Source: VRUE01 sp963737575
GTDB taxonomy: Bacteria; Actinomycetota; Thermoleophilia; Solirubrobacterales; 70-9
Reading direction: 5' to 3'
DNA length: 64,000 bases
Assembly: GCA_963737575.1 (NCBI GenBank)
Contig: CAVTTJ010000008.1
Location: forward strand, 62,001 to 126,000
The translations under genes and the position numbers were made by a program. Within the stretch, counting starts at the first letter, position 1, and each line of letters begins with the position of its first letter. Shown one piece after another: positions 24,800-31,695 of the stretch. A model generated the notes under the pieces. It had not been told where the DNA came from. It saw only the letters and a list, made by a program, of their open reading frames with translations, and made no database searches.

Positions 24800-24986
24800 G
24801 TCGAGGACTCTAGACTCCCTATCGATTCGAGTCCAGGTCCCGAGATGCGCTCGATCCGGTGCGCCAGTCGTGCGCCAGTCGGCAGCGTCTTCGTGCGCCT
24901 TCCTGCGTCTGACCCACGGAATGCCCCAGTGATGCCGTCCAAACATCCACTGGCGAGCGCCGACCGCACAAGCTAGATTCTCGGCC

Positions 24987-25407
24987 GTGGAGGAGCCAAG
25001 CGCGAGCGAGCAGGGCGCTGCGAAGCCTGCGGCTGGCTGGTTACCCGGACCCATCTCAGGCCCAGACCCAGCGGTATTGGGATGGCTCGAAATGGACAGA
25101 CCAACGGGCGCCGCTGGCTTCCCCCGCGACAGCACCAGCCCCTAAGCGAGGGCTCTCCTCTCAGGCGCGAAGAGCGATCATCGGCGCCATTGTCGGGGTC
25201 GTCCTGGTCCTCTACTTCACAGGCAGCCTCGACCACCTGCTCTATCCGCTCGGGCTCAACCTCCATGAATGCGGAAAGAACGGCTATGGCTCTGTCTACT
25301 GCGGGAAGGAGCTGGACGAATATCGCGAACAGGTCCAGCAGCCCACAGAAGAAGCACAACGCAGGGCTCAGGAATCGCTCCGCTCGCTGGAACAGCAGTA
25401 TCCCTAG
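24987..25407 (+). pseudogene. Frameshifted DUF2510 membrane protein
   Basis: From GTG 24987 the frame reads EEPSASEQGAAKPAAGW and should continue into YPDP, but one extra T at 25041-25042 shifts it. In the next frame YPDPSQAQTQRYWDGSKWTD is the classic DUF2510 motif. It is followed by a transmembrane helix (AIIGAIVGVVLVLYF) and a cysteine-containing C-terminus with a helical tail (QRRAQESLRSLEQQYP) ending at 25407. The intact product would be about 139 residues, with the DUF2510 domain inside the cell. Insertion or sequencing error are both possible. Confidence 0.7.
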
Positions 25408-25494
25408 GCCTCGGCGAGGTGCCAGCGGCGAAGAGCCGGGAGAGGCGGGTCTCTGGACTGGACGCGGTCGGCCCAGCAATGAAATGCTCCCCCC

Positions 25495-25773
25495 GTGTGG
25501 CGGGAGAAGCGAGCTTTTCGTAAGACCGCGAAGCGGGAAGCGAAGCGGATCCAGCCCGCAGTGCAGGATGCCGCCAGCGCCGTCAAAGGCGACGCGGAGG
25601 CCATCCAGAAGGAGCTGGATGCTTTCCCTGGCGGAACCCTGCGGTGCCCGCGATGTAGGTCACGGATGGCGCTGCGGGATGGTCCACACGGCCATTTCTG
25701 GGGCTGCCTCAGATATCCCCGCTGCCAGGGCTCCCGGAATCTCATTGGGCAGGGCGGCCGTGGCGGACTTTGA
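25495..25773 (+). CDS. Topoisomerase-type C4 zinc-finger protein
   Basis: 92 residues from GTG 25495. A basic helical N-terminus (REKRAFRKTAKREAKRIQ) precedes a single C4 zinc finger: Cys51, Cys54, Cys71 and Cys77 in LRCPRCRSRMALRDG and FWGCLRYPRCQG. This is the zf-C4 module found at the C-terminus of type IA topoisomerases and in some Mrr-like nucleases, where it binds single-stranded or distorted DNA. It overlaps the start of the endonuclease gene by 14 nt, so the two are probably made together and may work as one DNA-targeting unit. Confidence 0.8.
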   Translation: MWREKRAFRKTAKREAKRIQPAVQDAASAVKGDAEAIQKELDAFPGGTLRCPRCRSRMALRDGPHGHFWGCLRYPRCQGSRNLIGQGGRGGL

Positions 25774-27010
25774 GCTTCCCAAACAAGCGCTTCAGCTCAT
25801 TGAGGAAGTGCGCGAGCTAGAGAATCGGGCCACCACAGCGCGGGCGGCAATCGCATCAGATCTAGAGGACTTGCAGAAGCTAGGCGAGACAAGGCGCGAC
25901 GAGATTGGAGCTCGCGAACTCGCCCTTGAGAGCAAGCAACGGGATCTTGAAGCGGCGGAACGAGAGCTTGAGGGGAAGCGACAGGCCGCTGACAATTACG
26001 GTGAGCAAATCAGGGGAGAGATCGACCGAGATCGGGCTACCGCCGACACCTTGATTGCCGACTCACTTTCTGGATTCGCGATCATCGGTGATGCGTGGGC
26101 CGACTACCAACGGGCGCTGACGGACGCGGAAGCAAACGCTCTCGAATACAAGACAAGGCCGGCGAGGGCTGCCGCAGCGACGCTCCGAGAAAAAGGCGCG
26201 AAGCTTGCCGAGGCGACTCGCCGCGCCAAAGCCGCAGAGTGGACCGTGGCGCTCTACGAGTATCACCTGCCTTGGATTTCGGAGCTGAGGGATCAGGCTG
26301 AGCAAGCGGCCTACGTCGAGGCCGCTGAGGATGGCGGCGAGGCCCGGCAATCTAATGAGGATCCCGCAGCCCGCTATCTGAGTAAGGACGAATACGCGGC
26401 TCTGTCAGAGGGCGAGCGTAATCAGCGAGCGCTCGACCGCTACCTGCGCTCCCGCAAGTCACCGTGGCAGCTTGGACGAGACTACGAGCGCTATGTGGGG
26501 TACCTCCGTGAGCAGGAGGGCTGCGAGGTCACCTACCACGGCATCATCAAAGGGCTAGAGGATTTGGGCCGGGACGTTCTGGCTGAGAGAGGCGGGGGGA
26601 TCGAGGTCATTCAATGTAAGCGCTGGTCGCGTCAGAAGACGATCCATGAGAAGCACGTATTCCAGCTCTACGGGACGATGGTCCTTGCCCGACTTGAGAG
26701 CCCCGACACAGAGGTCACGGGCACCTTCACGACGACGACAATGCTCTCCGAGAAAGCTCGCGAAGTGGCAGCGCATCTCGGCATCACCGTCGAGGAGGAG
26801 TTCCCGCTCAATGACTACCCGAGGATCAAGTGCAACGTGGCGCGGCGGGGCGGTGAGCGGATCTATCACTTGCCCTTCGATCAACAGTACGACTCCACCG
26901 TCGTTGAGCCTCATCGCGGAGAGCACTACGTGGCGACCGTCGCGGAAGCGGAAGCGCAGGGATTTCGTAGAGCGTGGCGCTGGCGCGGAGACGGTTCGGC
27001 TGGACGATGA
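25760..27010 (+). CDS. Coiled-coil Mrr-like restriction endonuclease
   Basis: 416 residues from GTG 25760; the frame stays open far upstream but that part overlaps the zinc-finger and DUF2510 genes. Residues ~1-100 are a long coiled coil (LQLIEEVRELENRATTARAA, SKQRDLEAAERELEGKRQAA) and a second helical block covers ~105-210. The C-terminal Mrr-type PD-(D/E)XK core has GRDYERYVGYLREQEGCEV, a candidate Asp272, Glu282 and Gln285-Cys-Lys287 in GGIEVIQCKRWS, then HVFQLYGTMVLARL. Mrr enzymes cut modified or foreign DNA. A defence role within this element is likely but untested. Confidence 0.82.
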   Translation: MADFELPKQALQLIEEVRELENRATTARAAIASDLEDLQKLGETRRDEIGARELALESKQRDLEAAERELEGKRQAADNYGEQIRGEIDRDRATADTLIADSLSGFAIIGDAWADYQRALTDAEANALEYKTRPARAAAATLREKGAKLAEATRRAKAAEWTVALYEYHLPWISELRDQAEQAAYVEAAEDGGEARQSNEDPAARYLSKDEYAALSEGERNQRALDRYLRSRKSPWQLGRDYERYVGYLREQEGCEVTYHGIIKGLEDLGRDVLAERGGGIEVIQCKRWSRQKTIHEKHVFQLYGTMVLARLESPDTEVTGTFTTTTMLSEKAREVAAHLGITVEEEFPLNDYPRIKCNVARRGGERIYHLPFDQQYDSTVVEPHRGEHYVATVAEAEAQGFRRAWRWRGDGSAGR

Positions 27011-27114
27011 GCCGGAAGAGGGGCATTGCGACATGAATCGGGACATTGCGAGGCCCAAGCACCACTGGCGTTTGTGGCGCGACAAGGTAGCGACGGGGTA
27101 GGCTCGCCTTTCGG

Positions 27115-27822
27115 ATGGATCTCGACTTCGTCGATCCGCCCCTTGAGCCGGGAATGGTCCCCTACGAGCTTGGCGTGGCACCTGAGCATGCAGCCGAGCG
27201 GCTGAGCGCCGTCGCCGATGAGCTGCGACAAGGCGATCGTCTGAGTTCCGAGGGGGCAAGGCAAGCCGCCGAGGGTCTTGAAGACCCATCAGCGGCGCGA
27301 GTCTATGCGGAGAACGCCGCCTTTATCGCCCGATTCATGACGATCGAGCTGGACACGGAGCACGACATAGGTAAGGGCATCGCACGCGTTCATCCGAAGG
27401 AGCCGCCGCCGCGATTCGGGGATAAGTTCCGCAAGCCGCTGCGAAAGGCCGAGCTTCGAGAGGCCGTCCTGCCGCTCATTGACCGCTACCTTTTCTATGG
27501 GTTTGCGACGGGCGCCGCCGGAAATGGACTACGGCGCGAGCCCCCCCTTGCGGTAGATGTTGGTGAGCCCATCGAGGAGCGCTGGGCGCGGTTCATGCGT
27601 CACGTCCCCATCACCTACGCGGCGTTTACAAAGGATCCATCCCCGGAGAATCCAGCGGCGGCAATACGGAACATGGTCTGCGCCCCGGTTGACGAAGCGT
27701 TTGACGGTGTCATCTCCATGTTCGCCAGACCGGGCCGCCGGACTCGGGCGATGACCTATTCGTGGTATTTCCCGGCTGTCGGCTGGTCTGCGTACTACGC
27801 GAGCATCCCGGACTCGATCTGA
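27115..27822 (+). CDS. Hypothetical protein of the integrative element
   Basis: 235 residues from ATG 27115. The N-terminal half is helical (AAERLSAVADELRQGDRLSS, ARVYAENAAFIARFMTIEL). The second half has aromatic-rich segments (FYGFATGAAGNG, RAMTYSWYFPAVGWSAYYAS). No signal peptide, clear membrane span or catalytic motif is seen, and I do not recognise a family. It lies 104 nt after the endonuclease gene on the same strand and ends before a hairpin and the middle att-like repeat, so it is cargo of the left element and may belong with the nuclease pair. Confidence 0.65.
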   Translation: MDLDFVDPPLEPGMVPYELGVAPEHAAERLSAVADELRQGDRLSSEGARQAAEGLEDPSAARVYAENAAFIARFMTIELDTEHDIGKGIARVHPKEPPPRFGDKFRKPLRKAELREAVLPLIDRYLFYGFATGAAGNGLRREPPLAVDVGEPIEERWARFMRHVPITYAAFTKDPSPENPAAAIRNMVCAPVDEAFDGVISMFARPGRRTRAMTYSWYFPAVGWSAYYASIPDSI

Positions 27823-27853
27823 ATCCTTCGGGGTCTATATCTGCACCATCTAG

Positions 27854-27879
27854 GCGATCCGCATGCCAGAGCGGATCGC
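27854..27879 (+). terminator. Hairpin after the 235-aa gene
   Basis: GCGATCCGC and GCGGATCGC form a perfect 9-bp stem with an 8-nt loop, 32 nt after the stop codon and 8 nt before the middle att-like repeat. No T-run follows. Confidence 0.55.
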
Positions 27880-27886
27880 GGCGCCG

Positions 27887-27911
27887 GCGTCAACCACGCG
27901 TCAACCGAGGG
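27887..27911. repeat. Att-like direct repeat, middle copy
   Basis: GCGTCAACCAC then GCGTCAACCGAGGG; 21 of 25 positions match the right copy. It ends 4 nt before the GTG of the excisionase-like gene, splitting the island into a nuclease-bearing left part and an integrase-bearing right part. Confidence 0.6.
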
Positions 27912-27914
27912 CGC

Positions 27915-28214
27915 GTGAACGCCCCGACTCTGAGCAATGAGCAGGCGACTGAGCTCCTCGGCGAGCCGTTGATCAGCGCCGAGCAGGCCGCCCGGTTCCT
28001 CGGCGTGTCGAAGCGCTACGTCTGGCGTCTGGCCCGCGAGGGGAAGCTGCCGGCCCACAAGGTCGGGAAGTACACCCGGTTCCGCCCGGATGCCGTCGCC
28101 GCCTTCCTCGAGGAGCGCCGCGTCGGCCCCCGGGCCCGCCGCGCTCATGTCGAAGCGCCACGAGAGCGGCTCGGGAGCCGGCCGCGGGAGACCACGACGC
28201 GGAGGAGGTTCTAG
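27915..28214 (+). CDS. Excisionase-like helix-turn-helix DNA-binding protein
   Basis: 99 residues from GTG 27915. Residues ~19-62 are a MerR/excisionase-type winged helix (ISAEQAARFLGVSKRYVWRL, then KLPAHKVGKYTRFRPDAVAA). The C-terminal tail is very basic (RERLGSRPRETTTRRRF). Such proteins bend DNA next to att sites to favour excision, or act as small regulators. Its position directly behind the middle att-like repeat and in the same region as the integrase supports a role as recombination directionality factor. Confidence 0.8.
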   Translation: MNAPTLSNEQATELLGEPLISAEQAARFLGVSKRYVWRLAREGKLPAHKVGKYTRFRPDAVAAFLEERRVGPRARRAHVEAPRERLGSRPRETTTRRRF

Positions 28215-28258
28215 GTGACGGTCCCATTACGGTTGCTCACGACGCTGCTTCCGAAGCG

Positions 28259-28290
28259 GCAAGCGGCCGACCCTGTTGCCGGCCGCTTGC
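28259..28290. terminator. Hairpin between convergent genes in the element
   Basis: GCAAGCGGCCG (28259-28269) and CGGCCGCTTGC (28280-28290) form a perfect 11-bp stem with a 10-nt loop between the excisionase-like gene and the end of the minus-strand decapeptide gene. It can serve both strands. Confidence 0.65.
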
Positions 28291-28298
28291 GCCTCAGC

Positions 28299-28936
28299 TC
28301 AGCTGCCCGCCCGGTAGGTGATACCGCTCAGCAGGACGGTTTCTTTCAGGGCCAAAACGGCGCCGGCTTCGATTTCTGTAGCGGCCGATCCAAAGATGTA
28401 CACGCCGCCTCCTTTGCTCTGTTCGAAAACCTGAAGTGTGCCGCTTGCGGGACGGTAGCCGGGGGGAGGGTGAAGATCACCGGGGTGCCGCCGGCTTTCA
28501 CTACCCCTTCGAGGTGAACGATCCCGAACGCGTCCTTGTAGAAGCCGGCCCGCGGAAAGCTGAGGCCCGAAAGTTCGTTCGGGGCATTGGTGGCGCCGTT
28601 AGCAAACCCCGGCTCACCCGGCGCGCCGATCAGATGGACCGGTTCGGCCGGCGGGATGGAGTCGGCGCTGGCCGCGTGCGTCGCGTCCGGCACGGTCCCC
28701 AGCTTGCTGAGGTTGATCTGGGTGCCGGTCAGCGTGCCTTTCTTGACTTTGGCGGCCGTGATCGCTTCCTTCTTCACTTTTGCCGTGGTGACGGCGTTCT
28801 TCTTCAGCTGCTTCGGCCCAACCGAGTTCTTGCCGAGTTGGGACGCCGCGAAAGCACTCGCACCCCCGACTGCGATGAACAGGGCGAGCGTCGCGACGAC
28901 GTTCGCGTAGGTCAGCTTGGGAACCAGGGTCTTCAT
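28299..28936 (-). pseudogene. Frameshifted decapeptide-repeat secreted protein in the mobile element
   Basis: ATG 28936 (GGAG upstream) gives a signal/anchor helix (YANVVATLALFIAVGGASAF), then ten-residue repeats (PKQLKKNAVT, TAKVKKEAIT, AAKVKKGTLT) and a C-terminal domain similar to the protein at 52714-53358 up to VIFTLPP. There a C6/G2 run (near 28463-28472) is one base short. The unshifted frame ends early at 28346, but the next frame continues GYRPASGTLQVFEQSKGGG to GITYRAGS and stops at 28299, matching the homologue's GITFRAEG end. Either a pseudogene, a phase-variable tract, or an assembly error. Confidence 0.8.
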
Positions 28937-28984
28937 GTGTTCTCCATTTCGACGAGGGCAAGGGGGCGAGACCGATCGACTAGC

Positions 28985-29320
28985 TCACCCTGGTTTCGCG
29001 GTGCCGAGAGGATTACCTTGCCTCACGAGATTCATGAGCCCGGTTTCGCCGTCGAAGCCCTCCCGGGCCTCTCGAAAGCGCTGAAGGACCCAGACGGCCC
29101 GGTCGATCGTCAGGCCCCGCTCCTCGATGAATCGGACGAGGCAGCGGAGGGCGAGGGCCTCGAATTGGTCCGGGTCCTTGTCGACGGCGAGGATCGTCAG
29201 GCGGATCGCGTCGGCCAGGTCGACGTGCGGCAAGTCGAGCGCGATGTTGCGGGCCAGGCCGTAGCTACCGGTGTTCAGCGCGGTCCTGAATCGCCCGAAG
29301 TCGGTGCCGGCGTTCCCCAC
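28985..29320 (-). CDS. Hypothetical protein of the integrative element
   Basis: 111 residues from GTG 29320; no strong ribosome binding site. It is predominantly helical (FRTALNTGSYGLARNIALDL, LADAIRLTILAVDKDPDQFE, ALALRCLVRFIEERG), with a pattern like a small TPR-style or regulatory helical bundle. No known motif. It lies between the decapeptide gene and the integrase control region, on the opposite strand to the integrase. It could be a regulator of the element, but that is only a guess from position. Confidence 0.5.
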   Translation of the reverse strand: MGNAGTDFGRFRTALNTGSYGLARNIALDLPHVDLADAIRLTILAVDKDPDQFEALALRCLVRFIEERGLTIDRAVWVLQRFREAREGFDGETGLMNLVRQGNPLGTAKPG

Positions 29321-29504
29321 GAACGTATGTTCGCACCAGGGTCAAGATACGCGCTCGCTAGCGTCGCTCCGCAGACGTATGATGAGAGCACAAAAGCGGG
29401 GCGGCGCTGCGCAAACAGCCCGCCCCCGGCACCCGGCTTAGTTGGAACCAGGCCAGGTGCAGGGCGCAGGCTACCCGCCAGCACTGCCTCTCGAACGAGG
29501 AGGT

Positions 29505-29552
29505 ATGAGCATGTCCAACACTGACATCGGGCTGATCGGGGCCGAGTCCTGA
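29505..29552 (+). CDS. 15-codon leader ORF coupled to the integrase
   Basis: ATG 29505 follows a strong GAGGAGG site and reads MSMSNTDIGLIGAES. Its TGA (29550-29552) overlaps the integrase ATG (29552-29554) as TGATG. The integrase has no ribosome binding site of its own, so it is probably translated by re-initiation after this leader. Confidence 0.65.
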   Translation: MSMSNTDIGLIGAES

Positions 29553-30832
29553 TGGCGGCCCGAGGAAGCATCCAGCTCCGCCACCAGAAGCGGTGCAGCG
29601 CGAAAGGAAAGGACAGTCGGCGCTGCAAGTGCGGCCCGACCGTCTACGCGGTGCTGATGGGCGAGTGGTCGAAGATCGGCCACCTGGCCGAGGGCTGGCA
29701 CCGGATGGATCTCCACGAGTTCGAGGAGCAGCTCGCGGATATGCGCCGCAAGCTGAACCTCGGCGAACCGTACAAGCCCGTCGAGCCGAAGCTGCTCCGC
29801 GAGTGGGCGACAGAATGGCTCGATGAGCTGTACGACGTCGCCAAGGCCGGCGACATCTCGCGGCTGACCTACAACACATATGAGAGCCATTGGCGGAACC
29901 ATCTCGAGCCCGCGTTCGGTGACAAGCCGATCGGGACGATTACCTCGGACCAGGTGCGTCGCTACATTCGCGAGCAGATCGCGGCGGGCCTCTCACCGCG
30001 GACCGCCAACTCGACGATCACGCCGCTGTCGGCGATGTTGACCGACGCTCGGGACGCGGGGCACATCGCCTCAAATCCATGCCAGCAGCCGCGGCGAGCC
30101 CGACACGGAGCATCGCGGCGGCGGGCCCTACGCGCCGAGGTCAACGAAGAGAAGCCGAAGCACCTCGAGCCCACCGAGGCCCGGGCCCTCCTCGCGGCAA
30201 CGCCCGAGCCGCATCGAGAGCTCGTCCTCGCGGCGCTCTCGACCGGGTTCCGCCGCGGCGAGTTGCTCGGGGTCCGCTGGGAGAACATCAACTGGGCCGA
30301 CGGGTACATCGACCTGCGGCACCAGCTCCAGAATCGGAAGGAGGTCAAACCGAAGTACTCGAGCTACCGCGAGGTTCCGCTGTACTCGGGGCTGCGGCCG
30401 GTGCTGGCGAAACGCCGACAGGCGGAGGGCTACGTATTCTTGGCGCCTTCCGGCGAGCCCTGGGCAGACGCGGAGCCCGCCCGCGTCTTCCTCTCGGCAG
30501 CCTATGAGGCGGCTGGGTTGAGGCGCCCTGGGGTTCTGTGGCATTCGCTCCGTCACACCTACGCGAGCATCCTCGCGGCCGGCGGCATCCGCGAGGACGT
30601 CGTCGCGGTCCTCATGGGCCACAAGCGCCGCGGCACCACCTCGATCTACACGCATCTGTTCGCCGACGCGTTCGAGGGCGTCGAGGAGGCGCTCGACCAG
30701 GTGCTCGGCGTCAATGACGCGTCAACGGAGTGCAGTGTCACTACGGAGCACAACGGAAACGGGCGATCAGGCGACGATCGCCGCGATCCCGCTCTGGTGC
30801 GGGGATCTAGCGGGTCCTCATCGGGTCGCTAG
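29552..30832 (+). CDS. Tyrosine recombinase (integrase)
   Basis: 426 residues from ATG 29552. Residues 1-60 carry a Cys-containing N-terminal segment (RCSAKGKDSRRCKCG). A SAM-like core-binding domain follows (~75-175, LTYNTYESHWRNHLEPAFG), then the catalytic domain with Arg234 (TGFRRGELLG), His331/Arg334 (HSLRHTY), His357 (MGHKRRG) and nucleophile Tyr366 (SIYTHLF). It catalyses integration and excision of the element. The C-terminal tail (VNDASTEC...) is encoded by the right att-like repeat, so recombination there would swap the enzyme's own tail. Confidence 0.95.
   Translation: MAARGSIQLRHQKRCSAKGKDSRRCKCGPTVYAVLMGEWSKIGHLAEGWHRMDLHEFEEQLADMRRKLNLGEPYKPVEPKLLREWATEWLDELYDVAKAGDISRLTYNTYESHWRNHLEPAFGDKPIGTITSDQVRRYIREQIAAGLSPRTANSTITPLSAMLTDARDAGHIASNPCQQPRRARHGASRRRALRAEVNEEKPKHLEPTEARALLAATPEPHRELVLAALSTGFRRGELLGVRWENINWADGYIDLRHQLQNRKEVKPKYSSYREVPLYSGLRPVLAKRRQAEGYVFLAPSGEPWADAEPARVFLSAAYEAAGLRRPGVLWHSLRHTYASILAAGGIREDVVAVLMGHKRRGTTSIYTHLFADAFEGVEEALDQVLGVNDASTECSVTTEHNGNGRSGDDRRDPALVRGSSGSSSGR
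30708..30732. repeat. Att-like direct repeat, right copy
   Basis: GCGTCAATGAC then GCGTCAACGGAGTG, lying inside the integrase 3' end. It contains the palindromes GCGTCAATGACGC and TGACGCGTCA. 23 of 25 positions match the left copy at 23781. Confidence 0.6.
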
Positions 30833-30882
30833 GGTGCTGGTTGTGACACGGCACGCGATCCAGCGGGTCTGAGCCGGCGCCG

Positions 30883-31665
30883 ATGTCGGGGCTGCTGGGG
30901 GACATCGGGACGATCGAGTGGAGCCGGCGGACTAAGGGGATCCTCGGCCGCGGCGAGCAGGCGCGGTTCATGGCCGCGGTCTGCCTGCAGACCGCGAAGG
31001 CGCTGCCGCGCGTCATCGGTTCGCGCGCCGGTCGAGGGAACTCGGGCCCGGACCCCTCGCTGGTGGCGCCGCCGGACTCGGCGTTCGCCAAGGAGGTCGT
31101 CGAGGCCTGCTCGGAGCTCGGCCCGGCGGTGATCGAGCACAGCTACCGCTCCTACGTCTTCGCCCGCGCTCTCGGTGTGGTCGAGGGAATCGAGTGCGAC
31201 GAGGAGGCGCTGTTCGCGACGACGATGTTCCACGACTACGCCTTTCCGGAGATCGACTCGCTGACAGATCGCTGCTTCGCAGTCGCCGGAGCCGAGGAGG
31301 CCGAGCGGTTCCTCGAGTCCTCGCCGCTCTCGGCCGACCAGCGCCACGACGTCCTCGACGCGATCTGCCTCCACATCAATCCCTGGGTCGACCGCGAGCG
31401 GGGCACGATCCAGTACCTCGCCCACGATGGGATCGCGCTCGACGTCGTCGGCATGAGGGCCTGGGAGCTCGACAGGCCCGGGACCCGGCGCGTCTTCGAC
31501 CGCCATCCTCGCCACGCCTTCAACGGCCTCGCCGACACGGCGCTGAAGCCGCACGGAAAGCGCGTCCACGGCTGCCGCGCCCAGGCCCTCTTCCGGACCG
31601 GCTTCGGCCAGGCGCTGAAGCTGAGCCCGTGGGCTCCGCTCGAAAACGACGGGCGGCCTGGCTGA
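30883..31665 (+). CDS. HD domain-containing protein
   Basis: 260 residues from ATG 30883. The HD metal site is FHDYAF, preceded by HSYRSYVFARALG (first His) and followed by DAICLHINPW; H...HD...H/D spacing fits small HD-domain phosphohydrolases. No signal peptide. The substrate is unknown; relatives act on nucleotides or on small organic compounds. It begins the plus-strand run that continues with two acyl-CoA dehydrogenases, but a hairpin at its 3' end may separate it transcriptionally. Confidence 0.8.
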   Translation: MSGLLGDIGTIEWSRRTKGILGRGEQARFMAAVCLQTAKALPRVIGSRAGRGNSGPDPSLVAPPDSAFAKEVVEACSELGPAVIEHSYRSYVFARALGVVEGIECDEEALFATTMFHDYAFPEIDSLTDRCFAVAGAEEAERFLESSPLSADQRHDVLDAICLHINPWVDRERGTIQYLAHDGIALDVVGMRAWELDRPGTRRVFDRHPRHAFNGLADTALKPHGKRVHGCRAQALFRTGFGQALKLSPWAPLENDGRPG

Positions 31666-31679
31666 CTGGCCAGGCCGCC
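31652..31679 (+). terminator. Hairpin at the end of the HD-protein gene
   Basis: GGCGGCCTGG (31652-31661) and CCAGGCCGCC (31670-31679) form a perfect 10-bp stem spanning the HD stop codon, followed by TGTATTGT. It ends 16 nt before the acyl-CoA dehydrogenase ATG, so it may be a partial terminator inside the run. Confidence 0.6.
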
Positions 31680-31695
31680 TGTATTGTCCCGGGCG

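Larger units (their letters stand above)
23781..30732. mobile_element. Integrative element region, probably two related elements in tandem
   Basis: Three copies of a 25-bp repeat (two GCGTCAA heptamers 11 bp apart) lie at 23781, 27887 and 30708. The outer two agree at 23 of 25 positions. Inside are a tyrosine integrase at the right end, an excisionase-like HTH gene, an endonuclease pair, orphans and gene remnants, with codon usage less GC-biased than the flanks. The thiolase terminator and the HD-protein gene border it. The limits and att role are inferred from the repeats. The 23806-24319 stretch holds no convincing large gene. Confidence 0.65.

Noticed and set aside
25082..25759. N-terminal extension of the Mrr-like endonuclease
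   Set aside because: It overlaps the DUF2510 and zinc-finger genes in other frames and has no domain; the GTG at 25760 starts the coiled coil.
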